From assembly GCF_046250185.1 (NCBI RefSeq), contig NZ_CP176469.1: DNA of 64,000 bases; one strand, written 5' to 3'. Below the pieces are notes generated by a model. It saw only the letters and a list, made by a program, of their open reading frames with translations, searched no databases and was not told the origin of the DNA. A program made the position numbers and the translations under genes. This stretch comes from Litorimonas sp046250185 (GTDB lineage: Bacteria; Pseudomonadota; Alphaproteobacteria; Caulobacterales; Maricaulaceae). Of the stretch, positions 16,626 to 25,914 are shown one piece after another (the first letter of the stretch is position 1; every line of letters starts with the position of its first letter).

Positions 16626-17471
16626 ATGGCAGACCCAACCGCTATTCCGCAAATCTTTGATGATACTTTACGTCATATGCGTCGCGCGCGGGCAAGGCGG
16701 CGAATGGCCCAGTCTGGCCTGTCGTTCTTCCTTACGCGCTGTATCGAGGATGTGGCAGAGCGCCTCCAAGACGTGACGCAGCGATTTGAGACAATGGTGA
16801 TCATCGGCCCATTTGACGTGTCTGAGGCTTTAGCCGCGATGATCCCCGCGGACAAAAAACCCGACCATATCCATTACGCCAAGACGATGTCTGACGCGCC
16901 CGAATGCGATGCGATTATCTCGCTTCTGGCCCTGCAAAGTGAGAATGATCTGCCAGGGCTGATGACGCAAATGGCGACTAAGCTACGCCCCAACGGCCTC
17001 ATGATCACCGCGATTTTTGGTGGGGACACGCTGACAGAACTCCGCCAAACGCTCTATAAAACAGATGATGAATTGCTCGGTGGGCTGACCGCGCGAGTCT
17101 ATCCCATGATCACGCATAGCCAAGCTGCGCCGCTGCTGACGCGGGCAGGGCTCAATCTCCCCGTGGTGGACATGGACCGTTTCACTGTGCGCTATTCTGG
17201 CCTGTCGCGCCTTATCAATGACCTCCGAGACATTGGCGAAACGAACACGTTGCAAAGCCGCAGCGCAAATTTTGTAGGACGAGATTACCTGACGGCGCTG
17301 ACGCAAAACTATGCCGAGATGTTTGCCGAAGAAGGCAAGCTGCCCGCAAGTTTTGAGATCCTCTGGCTGACAGGGTGGAAGCCCCATGAAAGCCAGCAAA
17401 AGCCGCTCAAACCTGGTTCGGCGAAAATGCGTTTGGCAGACGCCCTCAACACGCGCGAGACCAAGTTGTAG
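16626..17471 (+). CDS. SAM-dependent methyltransferase, NDUFAF5/BioC-like
   Basis: A 281-residue protein opening with IPQIFDDTLRHMRRARARRR, the conserved N-terminus of alphaproteobacterial relatives of the mitochondrial complex I factor NDUFAF5. The middle resembles a degenerate class I methyltransferase: the canonical Gly-rich motif I is replaced by VIIGPFDVSEALAAMI, so SAM binding may be altered, while LRPNGLMITAIFGGDTL matches the post-motif strand. Human NDUFAF5 hydroxylates an Arg of a complex I subunit. Divergent from comF with about 9 bp between starts. Confidence 0.75.
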   Translation: MADPTAIPQIFDDTLRHMRRARARRRMAQSGLSFFLTRCIEDVAERLQDVTQRFETMVIIGPFDVSEALAAMIPADKKPDHIHYAKTMSDAPECDAIISLLALQSENDLPGLMTQMATKLRPNGLMITAIFGGDTLTELRQTLYKTDDELLGGLTARVYPMITHSQAAPLLTRAGLNLPVVDMDRFTVRYSGLSRLINDLRDIGETNTLQSRSANFVGRDYLTALTQNYAEMFAEEGKLPASFEILWLTGWKPHESQQKPLKPGSAKMRLADALNTRETKL

Positions 17472-17552
17472 CCGCACAGATCGACTGTCCCCCGCCAGAT
17501 TTGATATTGACGCCTCCCGCTGATCAGCCTACATCGCCGCTTCCAATGACGT

Positions 17553-17639
17553 GCCCAGATGGCGGAATTGGTAGACGCGCTAGCTTCAGGTGCTAGTGTC
17601 CGTATGGACGTGGAGGTTCGAGTCCTCTTCTGGGCACCA
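17553..17639 (+). tRNA. tRNA-Leu (anticodon CAG)
   Basis: An 87-nt class II tRNA. Acceptor arms GCCCAGA (17553-17559) and TCTGGGC (17629-17635) pair perfectly and the encoded ACCA follows. The anticodon stem CTAGC/GCTAG encloses loop TTCAGGT, giving anticodon CAG at 17587-17589, which reads CUG. A variable arm (17597-17611) and the T-loop GGTTCGAGTCC are present. Confidence 0.97.
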
Positions 17640-17653
17640 TTTTCCCATTTTAT

Positions 17654-20600
17654 TTATGCAAGTTGCGCTGAGAACTTTGGCTGCACTTGACCCTTAATGA
17701 GGTAGCGCATGCCGCGTCCGATGTCTGCGCCAATGCCGTAAAGAGCAGGAACGAAGAAGAGGGTGACGAAGAGGGCGAACAGGACACCAAAGGCCAGACT
17801 AATCCCGATAGGGATAAGCCATTGCGCCTGTAGAGATTTCTCCATCAGGAGCGGCAGCAGCCCGACAAAGGTCGTCAGCGAGGTTAGGAGGATTGGGCGA
17901 AACCGCCGCGTGCCAGCCTCGACCAAAGCCTCCGCGCCGTCCATGCCTCTTGCGCGTAAACGGTGGACGTAATCCAGCAAGACGAGGTTGTCATTGACCG
18001 CCACACCTGCCGCTGCAAACATGCCGAGGATAGAGAGCAAGGACATGGTCGCCCCCATTGTCATGTGCCCGATGATCATGCCGCAATAGCAAAATGGAAT
18101 CGCTGCGAGCAAGATAAGGATTGGCTCGAAATAGGACTTAAACGAGACGGCGACCAAGAAATAAGCGACCCCAATCGCGATCATAAAGAACAGCATTAAC
18201 TCTTGCTGAAACTCTGCTTCGCCTTGAGCGCGACCAATATTGCCGCGTGTGACATTGGGATGTAGTTTATCAAACTCGTCAAAGAAGCCCTCATTTAATT
18301 CCTTGCGGATTTCCTCAATCCGTTCGGTGACAACTTCGGCGCTGACAATGATAGCGCGTTGCCGTTCGCGGCGCAGAATTTGGTTGGTGCCTTTCTCGAA
18401 CCGCAGAGTTGCCACTGTATCGAGCGGAAGCTCCCGCCCGTCCGCTGTGCGGATACGGATGGACCGTAGGAAGTCGAGCGATTCTCGGTCTGCGCGTGGA
18501 TAACGGACATAGACGCGGACATCTTCGCCGTCACGGGGGAGACGTTGCACCTCCTCGCCGAAGAAACCCTGCCGCACTTGGCGGGCGACATCTGCGGCTG
18601 TCACGCCGAGGCTTTCGGCTCCAGGCTTGAGATCAAACTGCACCTCCTCTGACGCGCTATCCATATCATTGACTACATTAAATACACCTTCATAGCTGCG
18701 TAGGCGGGTCATCAAATCGTCCGCTGCCGCTTCCAAATCATCGAAAGATTTGGCGTTGAGGACATATTCAATAGGCGGGCCGTCATTATTGTCTTTGTAG
18801 TTGACCGTGATATTTTCCGCGTCTGGAATCTCTCCAATTAATTCCCTTAGGCGTTCAGCTGTTGCTTTGGCGGAGAGCGTGCGTGTTTCTGGCGGGACCA
18901 ATTTGACCAAGGCCAGTACATTATCATCGCGGGAGCGGGTGTACCAATTCTCGATCAAATCACCGTCTTGTGCTTTAATCTCTTCAGACAGCGCTTCTTC
19001 GGCGTGCTGTAATTGCGCCAAAACTTCGAGCGTGCGCGTATAGGGCGTGCCCTCTGGCAGCTCGACAGAAATTTCAATTTGATCACTTTCGCCCTCTGGA
19101 AAGAATGACGATTTCACAAGTCCGTTGGATACGGCTCCAATCGTCAAAATCATCAGCGCCACAAAGAGGGACGCAGTGAGGTAACGCCGCTTGAGCGCTT
19201 TCGTGATAAGCGGTCGATAGAGCGTATTCGCCACCCATAACAGGCTGTCAGACAGTTTCGCTTGGAACCGCATGATACGGCTCTGCGGGTTGACAGGTTT
19301 CAGGTGCGCCAAATGGGCGGGCAGTATCAGCAAGGATTCTACTAATGAGAAGAACAGCGCCAAAATCACGACCAACGATATAGCCCGCGTAAATTCGCTG
19401 GTGCCGCCAGATAAATACATCCAAGGCGCAAAGAAAATCATTGTCGTCAGCACAGCAAAAATGACGGGCTTCACGACCATAGCCGTGCCGTTCACGGCGG
19501 CGTCCAGACCAGTTTCCCCGTCTTCGGTTTTAAAATGGATTGCTTCGCCGACAATAATAGCGTCATCGACGATCACACCGATGACCAGCAAGAAGGCGAA
19601 GGTTGAGATCATATTGAATGACACATCAAAGAGCGGGAGCAGAGCCAGTCCACCTGCAAACGCCGTCGCAATCCCGACCGAGACCCAAAACGCAATGATG
19701 GGGCGCAAAAACAACATGAGCGTCAAGCAGACCAAAAGCAGACCCGTGAGAAAGTTTTGCGTGATTGAGGAAATACGTCCTTCATAACTCTCTGCCGCGT
19801 CTTCCCAAGTCGTGATAGAGATGCCCTCTGGCAAGCTTTCCTCAGCCGTTTTGAGATAGGCTTTCACGTTCTCAGACGCTTTAATAATATCCATCTTGGG
19901 CCCGCTCTGCACTTGAACCAAGATTGTGCGTTTGCCGTTGACAGTTGCCAGCAGATTGACCTGCTCGAACCCGTCAATCACTGTAGCAACATCTTTGACG
20001 CGAATGGTCGCGCCGCCTGCATCTTGCTTCACGATGATGTTTTCAAACTCGTCCTTCGTATCAGCTTGATTGCGCGTGCGAAGCTGCACATTGCCAATAT
20101 CCGTGCGCACCGTGCCGGATGACGCGTTGACGGATGTGCCACGCACCGCCTGCGCAACCTCGTCCAGCGTCAGGCCATATCGGCGCAACGCGTCCTCAGA
20201 GACTTCGATCGACACTTCCTCATTGCGCACACCAAATAATTCGACGGCAGGGATATAACCGAGCAGCCCGATCTCGCGCCGCGTTTTCTCTGCGAACCGC
20301 TTTAAGTCACGCTCGGACACAGTCTCGTCGCCAGACACGGCGAGGCGGATGATTTCATTTCGATTACGGAAGATATTAATCTGCGGTTCTTCTGCCGCTG
20401 GCGGGAATGCATTGATCGAGTCGACCTGTCGTTTGACATCGGCCATCAATTTGGCTTCGTCCACGCCGTTCTTGCCAACAACAGTCACTGATCCGCCGCC
20501 TTCGCCCGCAAAGGCCCACATGCGGTTGACGCCTTCGACTTCGGATAGCGCTTCTTCCATCCTGACGATAATCTGTTCCTCGACATCTTGGGGCGAGGCA

Positions 20601-20761
20601 CCGGGCCATGCGACATACGTCCAAGCGCCAGGAAATTCGACATAGGGATCAAGTTCGCGCTCAATCGTGTTATAGCTGACGATCCCACCGATGAAGCATA
20701 TCAGCATAAGCAGATTGGCGGCGACAGGATTGCTGGCCCACCATTTAATAATACGGTCCAT
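17654..20761 (-). CDS. RND efflux transporter permease (HAE1/AcrB-like)
   Basis: A 1035-residue inner-membrane RND pump. The N-terminus MDRIIKWWASNPVAANLLML is TM1; two large periplasmic loops with porter-domain motifs (PGASPQDVEEQI; RYPRADRESLDFLRSI) alternate with two blocks of about six TM helices. The TM4 proton-relay acids appear in VIGVIVDDAIIVGEAIHF. It should export drugs or other amphiphiles by proton antiport. Its start shares one base with the stop of the adaptor gene (TAATG), so the two are translationally coupled. No outer-membrane factor gene is adjacent. Confidence 0.93.
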   Translation of the reverse strand: MDRIIKWWASNPVAANLLMLICFIGGIVSYNTIERELDPYVEFPGAWTYVAWPGASPQDVEEQIIVRMEEALSEVEGVNRMWAFAGEGGGSVTVVGKNGVDEAKLMADVKRQVDSINAFPPAAEEPQINIFRNRNEIIRLAVSGDETVSERDLKRFAEKTRREIGLLGYIPAVELFGVRNEEVSIEVSEDALRRYGLTLDEVAQAVRGTSVNASSGTVRTDIGNVQLRTRNQADTKDEFENIIVKQDAGGATIRVKDVATVIDGFEQVNLLATVNGKRTILVQVQSGPKMDIIKASENVKAYLKTAEESLPEGISITTWEDAAESYEGRISSITQNFLTGLLLVCLTLMLFLRPIIAFWVSVGIATAFAGGLALLPLFDVSFNMISTFAFLLVIGVIVDDAIIVGEAIHFKTEDGETGLDAAVNGTAMVVKPVIFAVLTTMIFFAPWMYLSGGTSEFTRAISLVVILALFFSLVESLLILPAHLAHLKPVNPQSRIMRFQAKLSDSLLWVANTLYRPLITKALKRRYLTASLFVALMILTIGAVSNGLVKSSFFPEGESDQIEISVELPEGTPYTRTLEVLAQLQHAEEALSEEIKAQDGDLIENWYTRSRDDNVLALVKLVPPETRTLSAKATAERLRELIGEIPDAENITVNYKDNNDGPPIEYVLNAKSFDDLEAAADDLMTRLRSYEGVFNVVNDMDSASEEVQFDLKPGAESLGVTAADVARQVRQGFFGEEVQRLPRDGEDVRVYVRYPRADRESLDFLRSIRIRTADGRELPLDTVATLRFEKGTNQILRRERQRAIIVSAEVVTERIEEIRKELNEGFFDEFDKLHPNVTRGNIGRAQGEAEFQQELMLFFMIAIGVAYFLVAVSFKSYFEPILILLAAIPFCYCGMIIGHMTMGATMSLLSILGMFAAAGVAVNDNLVLLDYVHRLRARGMDGAEALVEAGTRRFRPILLTSLTTFVGLLPLLMEKSLQAQWLIPIGISLAFGVLFALFVTLFFVPALYGIGADIGRGMRYLIKGQVQPKFSAQLA

Positions 20762-22068
20762 TATTCGTCTCCCTTCGCTGATATCGAGGCGGCAGCGGAC
20801 GTTTCCGTCTCAATCGCGCTGGCCGTGACAACAGCGATTTTCATGCCGTCGGCGACGCCTCTGATCGGGGAGGTGATGACTTGGTCACCTATGTTCAGAC
20901 CACCGCTCAAAATTGCGTGATCGCGATCTGATGACACAACAGTGACGGTCTTGATCTGCAGCGTTTCGTTATCCGCAACGTAAACGGTATCATTTCCGCG
21001 CAGGGCCGCGCGGGGAATAACGAGCGAATTGGCCAGCTTTTGCCCCTCAATCGCGGCGTTCACAAATATACCCGGCGCCAGTGGCACCCCTTCGCTAGAG
21101 CCCGCCCCGAAAGGATCTTGTACCTCGGCATAGGCGTAGAGAACGCGCGTCTGACTATCAAAGCGACTATCGGTGCGCACAATGCGCCCTTGCCACTCGC
21201 TGCTAATGCCTGCGACATCAGCCGACAGCGTCACGGGGATGCCAGGGGTCGTTCGATTGGCTTCAAAGCCGAGGCTCATACCCGCACGCTTTAACTCTTC
21301 ATTGGTCATGGGCAAGCGCACATCCATCATATCTGTCGCATAAATCTGACCCAACTTTGTGCCGACTGAGATAAATTCGCCTCGGTCCACATGCCTGACC
21401 GCAACGCGCCCTGTGAACGGCGCATAAAGAGATGTGCGCGCGAGAGTTAATTCCGCTTCGGCGAGTTGCGCCTTGGCCGAGGCCAGTTGCGCTTGTGCTT
21501 CCGCCATTTGTGGCTCGCGCAGCGTCAGGGGTGTCGGCTCTCCAGCGCGGCCAAGTTCGTTCCAGTCTTGTCGGGCAATCGCAGACTCTGATTTTTCGCG
21601 CGAGACCACAGTCTCCGCTTGCGCAACATTGGCGCGGGCTTGAGTAACACGAAGCTCAAACTCTGTGGGTTCAATTCGTACCAGAAGGTCGCCCTTATTA
21701 AAGCGGCCACCCTCGATAAATTTCGGCGACATATAGGTGATCAATCCGTTGATCTGCGGCACCAAGCTGATCTCTGTGCGCGGCTGCACCTCACCTTGAA
21801 TATTGACTTTTAGGGTGACGTCTTCCTGTACGGCGAGGGCGGTCAGGACGGGAATTGCTTTGATGACGTCTTCTTTTTCTTCGGGCGTCGGCTTCAACGC
21901 GCCCATGCCGACAAAAGCCGCAACCGCACCTGCGATCACGAGGAGGGGCAAAATGAAAATGAGAAAGCGCCATATCCAAAGCCGTCTTGGCGCCGCTATT
22001 TGGGCGTTAGCTACATTGGGGTGCGTGTCAGAAGCCACGCCGCTGGCCGTGTTGTGTGATAAGGTCAT
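20761..22068 (-). CDS. RND efflux periplasmic adaptor (membrane-fusion protein)
   Basis: A 435-residue HlyD/MFP-family protein with one N-terminal TM (FLIFILPLLVIAGAVAAFVG), a lipoyl-like half (VNIQGEVQPRTEISLVPQIN), an Ala/Gln-rich alpha hairpin (~150-225), the second lipoyl half (TSLYAPFTGRVAVRHVDRGE) and C-terminal beta-barrel and membrane-proximal domains. It links the permease to an outer-membrane channel. The promoter region upstream carries nested dyads (22125-22157), which may be the operator of an unlinked regulator. Confidence 0.92.
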   Translation of the reverse strand: MTLSHNTASGVASDTHPNVANAQIAAPRRLWIWRFLIFILPLLVIAGAVAAFVGMGALKPTPEEKEDVIKAIPVLTALAVQEDVTLKVNIQGEVQPRTEISLVPQINGLITYMSPKFIEGGRFNKGDLLVRIEPTEFELRVTQARANVAQAETVVSREKSESAIARQDWNELGRAGEPTPLTLREPQMAEAQAQLASAKAQLAEAELTLARTSLYAPFTGRVAVRHVDRGEFISVGTKLGQIYATDMMDVRLPMTNEELKRAGMSLGFEANRTTPGIPVTLSADVAGISSEWQGRIVRTDSRFDSQTRVLYAYAEVQDPFGAGSSEGVPLAPGIFVNAAIEGQKLANSLVIPRAALRGNDTVYVADNETLQIKTVTVVSSDRDHAILSGGLNIGDQVITSPIRGVADGMKIAVVTASAIETETSAAASISAKGDE

Positions 22069-22124
22069 ATTCGTCTCCCGCCAGTTGGCACACTGACATA
22101 TGAGGACTGTATAGCCTTATAATT

Positions 22125-22157
22125 ATTGATAATCAATAAAAAATTATCGATTATCAA
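22125..22157. promoter_or_regulatory. Nested AT-rich dyads upstream of the RND operon
   Basis: ATTGATAATCAAT (22125-22137) is a perfect palindrome, and TTGATAAT (22126-22133) also pairs with ATTATCAA (22150-22157). The sites lie about 60-90 bp before the adaptor start. They look like an operator, with some resemblance to Fur-type GATAAT sequences; the regulator is not encoded nearby. Confidence 0.45.
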
Positions 22158-22310
22158 ATTTTTGGTACGTGTGAATAGCAGCGCCGCCTGCAAAACTCAT
22201 TGCCTATTCCCGTGCGGACATGATAGCGAAACTGCGCGAATATCGTGCGGGGGCACGGTAATGAGGGTGAGGCACGTTTTATGACGGACGCCTCTCAAAG
22301 GGGAAATGTT

Positions 22311-23153
22311 ATGACTGAGAATAAAGACACCAATGCGGTGGACGTGACCAAAGCGTGGGAAGCGACGCAGGATCAAAAAGGTAAGGCTAAGAAGCTACGG
22401 CTTTTTGCCGCGCTGTCTTGGATCGTTGCCATTGGGGCAGAGGTCGCGGGAATTATCTTGCTGCTTCAAAATAAATTCGATGAGGGTAACCTTGCGCTGC
22501 TGATTGGGTTGCTGGTCGTGATCGCAATCTTTGCGATTGCGGGGAGCTTGATGTGGAAGCGGGCGAATAAACATGATCCTGCGACGAAGGCGGAGCCGTT
22601 TAAATTTTTCGTGCAAAACCAACTCGGCGCGATCATCACGGTGATTGCCTTCTTGCCTCTATTGGCCATGATTTTCCTCGACAAAGATATGGACCCGAAG
22701 AACAAGAAAATCGCCGGCGGTGTAGGTGTGGGGCTTGCCGCACTTGCGACCGTTATCGGCATAGATTTCAGCCCGCCTTCGACGGAGCAATACACGCAGG
22801 ACATGAATGCTTGCGCAGCGCAGATAAAAGCGAATGAGCCGACCACGGCTTGCTCCCCCGAAGTTGCGGCGCAAGCGCAAGAGATCGCGAAGGACTCCGA
22901 AGCTGTGGCAGAAGCGACGCGGGACGCGAACAACCCCAATGGGCGCGACGTTGTCTATTGGATTGCACCCAAAGACGGCGCGGAGAAATCCGCTTCAAAG
23001 CTTGTCTTTCATCTGTGCCCAGAGGTTAGCACGTTGCGCGGTAAAACGGTGAATAGCGGCTCTGTCACAGAGGCCTATGCCCAGAACGCCGTGCGCCTGA
23101 CGAAGCAAATTGCGATGGAGCAAAAGCAGTGCGGGTTTGCGCCAGCAGAGTAG
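22311..23153 (+). CDS. Four-TM membrane protein of unknown function
   Basis: I do not recognise this 280-residue protein. After a polar N-terminus come four likely membrane helices: WIVAIGAEVAGIILLLQ (~30-50), LALLIGLLVVIAIFAIAG (~58-78), GAIITVIAFLPLLAMIFL (~100-120) and VGVGLAALATVIGI (~133-150). The remaining ~130 residues are soluble, with Cys in MNACAAQIK, TTACSPE, HLCPEV and KQCGF that could form disulfides if periplasmic. The ATG at 22311 is preceded by AAGGGG at seven bases; upstream ATGs at 22281 and 22245 lack a good site. It stands alone, divergent from the RND operon. Confidence 0.75.
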   Translation: MTENKDTNAVDVTKAWEATQDQKGKAKKLRLFAALSWIVAIGAEVAGIILLLQNKFDEGNLALLIGLLVVIAIFAIAGSLMWKRANKHDPATKAEPFKFFVQNQLGAIITVIAFLPLLAMIFLDKDMDPKNKKIAGGVGVGLAALATVIGIDFSPPSTEQYTQDMNACAAQIKANEPTTACSPEVAAQAQEIAKDSEAVAEATRDANNPNGRDVVYWIAPKDGAEKSASKLVFHLCPEVSTLRGKTVNSGSVTEAYAQNAVRLTKQIAMEQKQCGFAPAE

Positions 23154-23168
23154 CGCCCGCTTCAAAAA

Positions 23169-23612
23169 TTAGGTCGCGAAGCGCCGTCCGCGGGGCAAGC
23201 GATCTTTTAATTCTCGCGCTAGCTCTATATCGGCGGGCACAAGCGGCAGGTCCACGATTTTATCGGGCCAGACCCATTTAATTAATTGGCCTTCTTTGGG
23301 GCGGGCAAACCCGTCCCATTGCCGACATAAATAAAGCGGCATGAAAAGGTGGAAGTCTGCGTAAGCATGACTCGTGAAAGAGAAGGGCTGCACGCAGCGT
23401 TCGCACGGCTCAACGCCTAACTCTTCAAATAACTCGCGCGTTAGCGCGCGTTCGGGAGTTTCATTCGCCTCGACCTTGCCGCCTGGAAATTCCCACAGCC
23501 CCGCATGGTCTTTACCCTCGGGCCGCTGGCACATCAGCACACGGCCGTCGACGTCGATCAACGCACACGCCGCGACGAGGAGTAGGGGTTTATCAGCTGC
23601 GGTAGTCGGCAT
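23169..23612 (-). CDS. mutT: NUDIX hydrolase, MutT-like (8-oxo-dGTP diphosphatase)
   Basis: A 147-residue NUDIX protein. The complete Nudix box G-x5-E-x7-REUxEExGU is present (GGKVEANETPERALTRELFE, then ELGV), preceded by VLMCQRPEGKDHAGLWEFPG as in MutT, and the C-terminal IKWVWPDKI matches MutT-type sequences. It should remove 8-oxo-dGTP from the nucleotide pool. The ATG at 23612 overlaps the end of argJ by 20 bp; longer in-frame starts lie deep in argJ. The secA-ppi-argJ-mutT order is a known alphaproteobacterial arrangement. Confidence 0.9.
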   Translation of the reverse strand: MPTTAADKPLLLVAACALIDVDGRVLMCQRPEGKDHAGLWEFPGGKVEANETPERALTRELFEELGVEPCERCVQPFSFTSHAYADFHLFMPLYLCRQWDGFARPKEGQLIKWVWPDKIVDLPLVPADIELARELKDRLPRGRRFAT

Positions 23613-24834
23613 TAATATCAATATAACTATGCGTGAGGTCGCAAGTATAGACAGTTGCTTGGCCGTCTTCGAGACCCATATCGATATGAATATCGATCGC
23701 GTCACGCTTCATATATTCCGCGCCGTCTAGCTCTGTGTAATCAGGTAAGCGCTGGCCATTCTCTGCCAGTAAATGCGGGCCGAGCGAGATAGAAAGCTTG
23801 TCGCGGTCAGCAGGCTCGCCCGCCTTTCCGACCGCCATAATGATGCGGCCCCAATTCGCGTCTTCGCCCGCTATCGCTGTTTTTACGAGCGGAGAATTGG
23901 CGACAGACATGCCGATTTTTTTCGCGCTCGCGTCACTCACCGCCCCTGTCACTGTAATGGTCACAAATTTGGAAATGCCTTCCCCGTCTTTGATCACTTG
24001 CATGGCCAGATCGAAAAGCACGGTATGAAGCGCATCTTTGAACGCGGGCAGCCGAGGGTCATCCAGGCTAGAAATTTCTGAATGTTTGGCCGTCCCGCTC
24101 GCAAGCAATAGCAGTGTGTCAGACGTCGACGTGTCGCTATCGACAGTGATCGCGTTGAAGCTTGTCTGTGTCAGGTCAGAGAGAAGGGCTTGCAGAACTG
24201 GCTGCGAAATTGCGGCGTCAGTCGCCACGAATGACAGCATAGTCGCCATGTCGGGCGCGATCATGCCGCTACCCTTGGCGATGCCGTTAATGGTCACATA
24301 TACGCCGTCAATGAGGCAGGTCGCGGTTGCGCCTTTGGGGTGGGTGTCTGTTGTCATGATCGCTTTGGCAGCCGCTTCCCAGCCGTCAGCGTCCAAATCT
24401 GCTTCCATTTCAGGAAATTTCGCAAGAACTTTGGAGGCGTCGAGCGGTTCCCCGATGACGCCTGTGCTGGCAAGGAAGACGCCGTCTTGATCCGCTTGGA
24501 AAATATCCGCCACACCTTGCGCAGTCTCGATCACAGCATCGCGGCTTTTCTGTCCGCCAAACACATTGGCTGTCCCAGAATTGACGACGACCACGCGGGG
24601 GCCGTTTGTGGTATAGTCCAGTGCTTTGCGCGACCAATCAACAGGTGCACCGGGGCAGAGGTTCTGCGTGAAAACACCCGCAACCTGCGTGCCTAGCGCG
24701 GCCACCATGACCCAGAGGTCGGTGCGGTTTTTATATTTCACGCCAGCTTCGGCCGTGGACATAGTGAAGCCTTTGATCGGCGGCAGCGTTGGAAAATGTT
24801 TGGGCGCGAAAGGCGATAATTTATATTGGGCCAT
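23593..24834 (-). CDS. argJ: Bifunctional glutamate N-acetyltransferase/amino-acid acetyltransferase
   Basis: A 413-residue ArgJ, which recycles the acetyl group from N-acetylornithine to glutamate in arginine synthesis and may also make N-acetylglutamate from acetyl-CoA. The autoprocessing site is TTDTHPKGATATC, with cleavage before T170 producing alpha and beta chains. Oxyanion-hole residues are in ASTGVIGEP, and GKGSGMIAPDMATMLSF-like sequence (GIAKGSGMIAPDMATMLSF) follows. It lies between the PPIase and mutT on the same strand. Confidence 0.95.
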   Translation of the reverse strand: MAQYKLSPFAPKHFPTLPPIKGFTMSTAEAGVKYKNRTDLWVMVAALGTQVAGVFTQNLCPGAPVDWSRKALDYTTNGPRVVVVNSGTANVFGGQKSRDAVIETAQGVADIFQADQDGVFLASTGVIGEPLDASKVLAKFPEMEADLDADGWEAAAKAIMTTDTHPKGATATCLIDGVYVTINGIAKGSGMIAPDMATMLSFVATDAAISQPVLQALLSDLTQTSFNAITVDSDTSTSDTLLLLASGTAKHSEISSLDDPRLPAFKDALHTVLFDLAMQVIKDGEGISKFVTITVTGAVSDASAKKIGMSVANSPLVKTAIAGEDANWGRIIMAVGKAGEPADRDKLSISLGPHLLAENGQRLPDYTELDGAEYMKRDAIDIHIDMGLEDGQATVYTCDLTHSYIDINADYRS

Positions 24835-24842
24835 AGGCGCGA

Positions 24843-25796
24843 TTACTCATTTTCATCCGCTGTGTCGACATCTTCTGTTGTGTCGTCTTTACTGTTTCCG
24901 GGATCAAGGGTTGGCGTTTCAGGCTCAAGAGTCTGATAAACAAATTCCACCTCGCCCGTTTTGCGCAGATCAGACAGTAAAGTCTGGATGGCTTCAAACG
25001 TCATAAAGTTCACGATTTCAGGTTTTAGCGCCTCAAAGCTTGGCTGTTCGGGCAGACGCGAGTCACGGACTTCGACAACATGCCAGCCAAATTCTGTCTT
25101 AAACGGCGGCAAGCGGTCACCGATCTTGGCCTTAAAGACGGGCCGCGTGAAACGACCATCCAACATATCAAGGCTAAAGAAGCCCAGATCGCCGCCCTTG
25201 GCTGCACTGCCATTATCGAGTGATTTTTCCTGCGCAAGTGCCGCAAAATCTGCGCCGTCTTCAAGCGACTTAAAGATCGCGTCAGCCTCTGCTTTGTCTT
25301 CAACTAAAATGTGCCGTGCGCGCCGTTCTTCGCCGCGCCGGACAATATCGGATTGGGCGTCATACATTTTGCGAATGGTCACTTCGTTGACCGTGTTTTG
25401 CAGATGATCTTCGACGCGGATATTGCCCAATATGCGCTCTCGGGCGGCGGATAAGCGGCGCTTTGTTTCATCAGTTTGATCAAGCGACTGGCTCATGGCG
25501 TCGAGGGCCAGAAGACGCTGATCAATCAGTTCTTCCAGTGTTTTTTGAAATGTCGGGTCAGAGGGCGTGAGCGGCACGCCTTCGCTGACCAAGCCTTGCC
25601 CAGTTGCGGCGCGTTCGACGTCAGAGAGAAAGATTTTCGTGCCATTCACCCGCGCGACGACTTTATCGCCGGGTCGGGTTGAGGTTTGGCTAAAATTATC
25701 TGCGCCGTCAGAATTTGCGCCACCCTGACAGGCGGAAAGCGAAAAACCACAGGCCACAAGCCCACAGAGCAAAGTTTTTGTTAAAATTTGAGGCAT
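24843..25796 (-). CDS. Lipoprotein peptidyl-prolyl cis-trans isomerase (parvulin/PpiC type)
   Basis: A 317-residue secreted foldase with lipobox LSAC (lipidated Cys at residue 23), a SurA/PrsA-like N-terminal helical part, and a parvulin domain (RARHILVEDKAEADAIFKSL, GGDLGFFSLDML, FGWHVVEV) around 155-255. The acidic C-terminal tail (TPTLDPGNSKDDTTEDVD) is disordered. It should assist folding of exported proteins in the periplasm, fitting its divergence from secA over a 118-bp promoter region. Confidence 0.9.
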   Translation of the reverse strand: MPQILTKTLLCGLVACGFSLSACQGGANSDGADNFSQTSTRPGDKVVARVNGTKIFLSDVERAATGQGLVSEGVPLTPSDPTFQKTLEELIDQRLLALDAMSQSLDQTDETKRRLSAARERILGNIRVEDHLQNTVNEVTIRKMYDAQSDIVRRGEERRARHILVEDKAEADAIFKSLEDGADFAALAQEKSLDNGSAAKGGDLGFFSLDMLDGRFTRPVFKAKIGDRLPPFKTEFGWHVVEVRDSRLPEQPSFEALKPEIVNFMTFEAIQTLLSDLRKTGEVEFVYQTLEPETPTLDPGNSKDDTTEDVDTADENE

Positions 25797-25914
25797 ATTT
25801 TTGATTTCTTCAATGTAACAATCCCAGCCCGTTCATTGACTTAGAGCATCACCCTACCTATGTCACCACAAACGTCTGGGCAGAGTGAATCGCCCCAAAA
25901 ATCTAGGACTACCC

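Noticed and set aside
17553..17639. Integration site at the tRNA-Leu gene
   Set aside because: No integrase and no direct repeat of the tRNA 3' end was seen downstream; the RND genes there look native.
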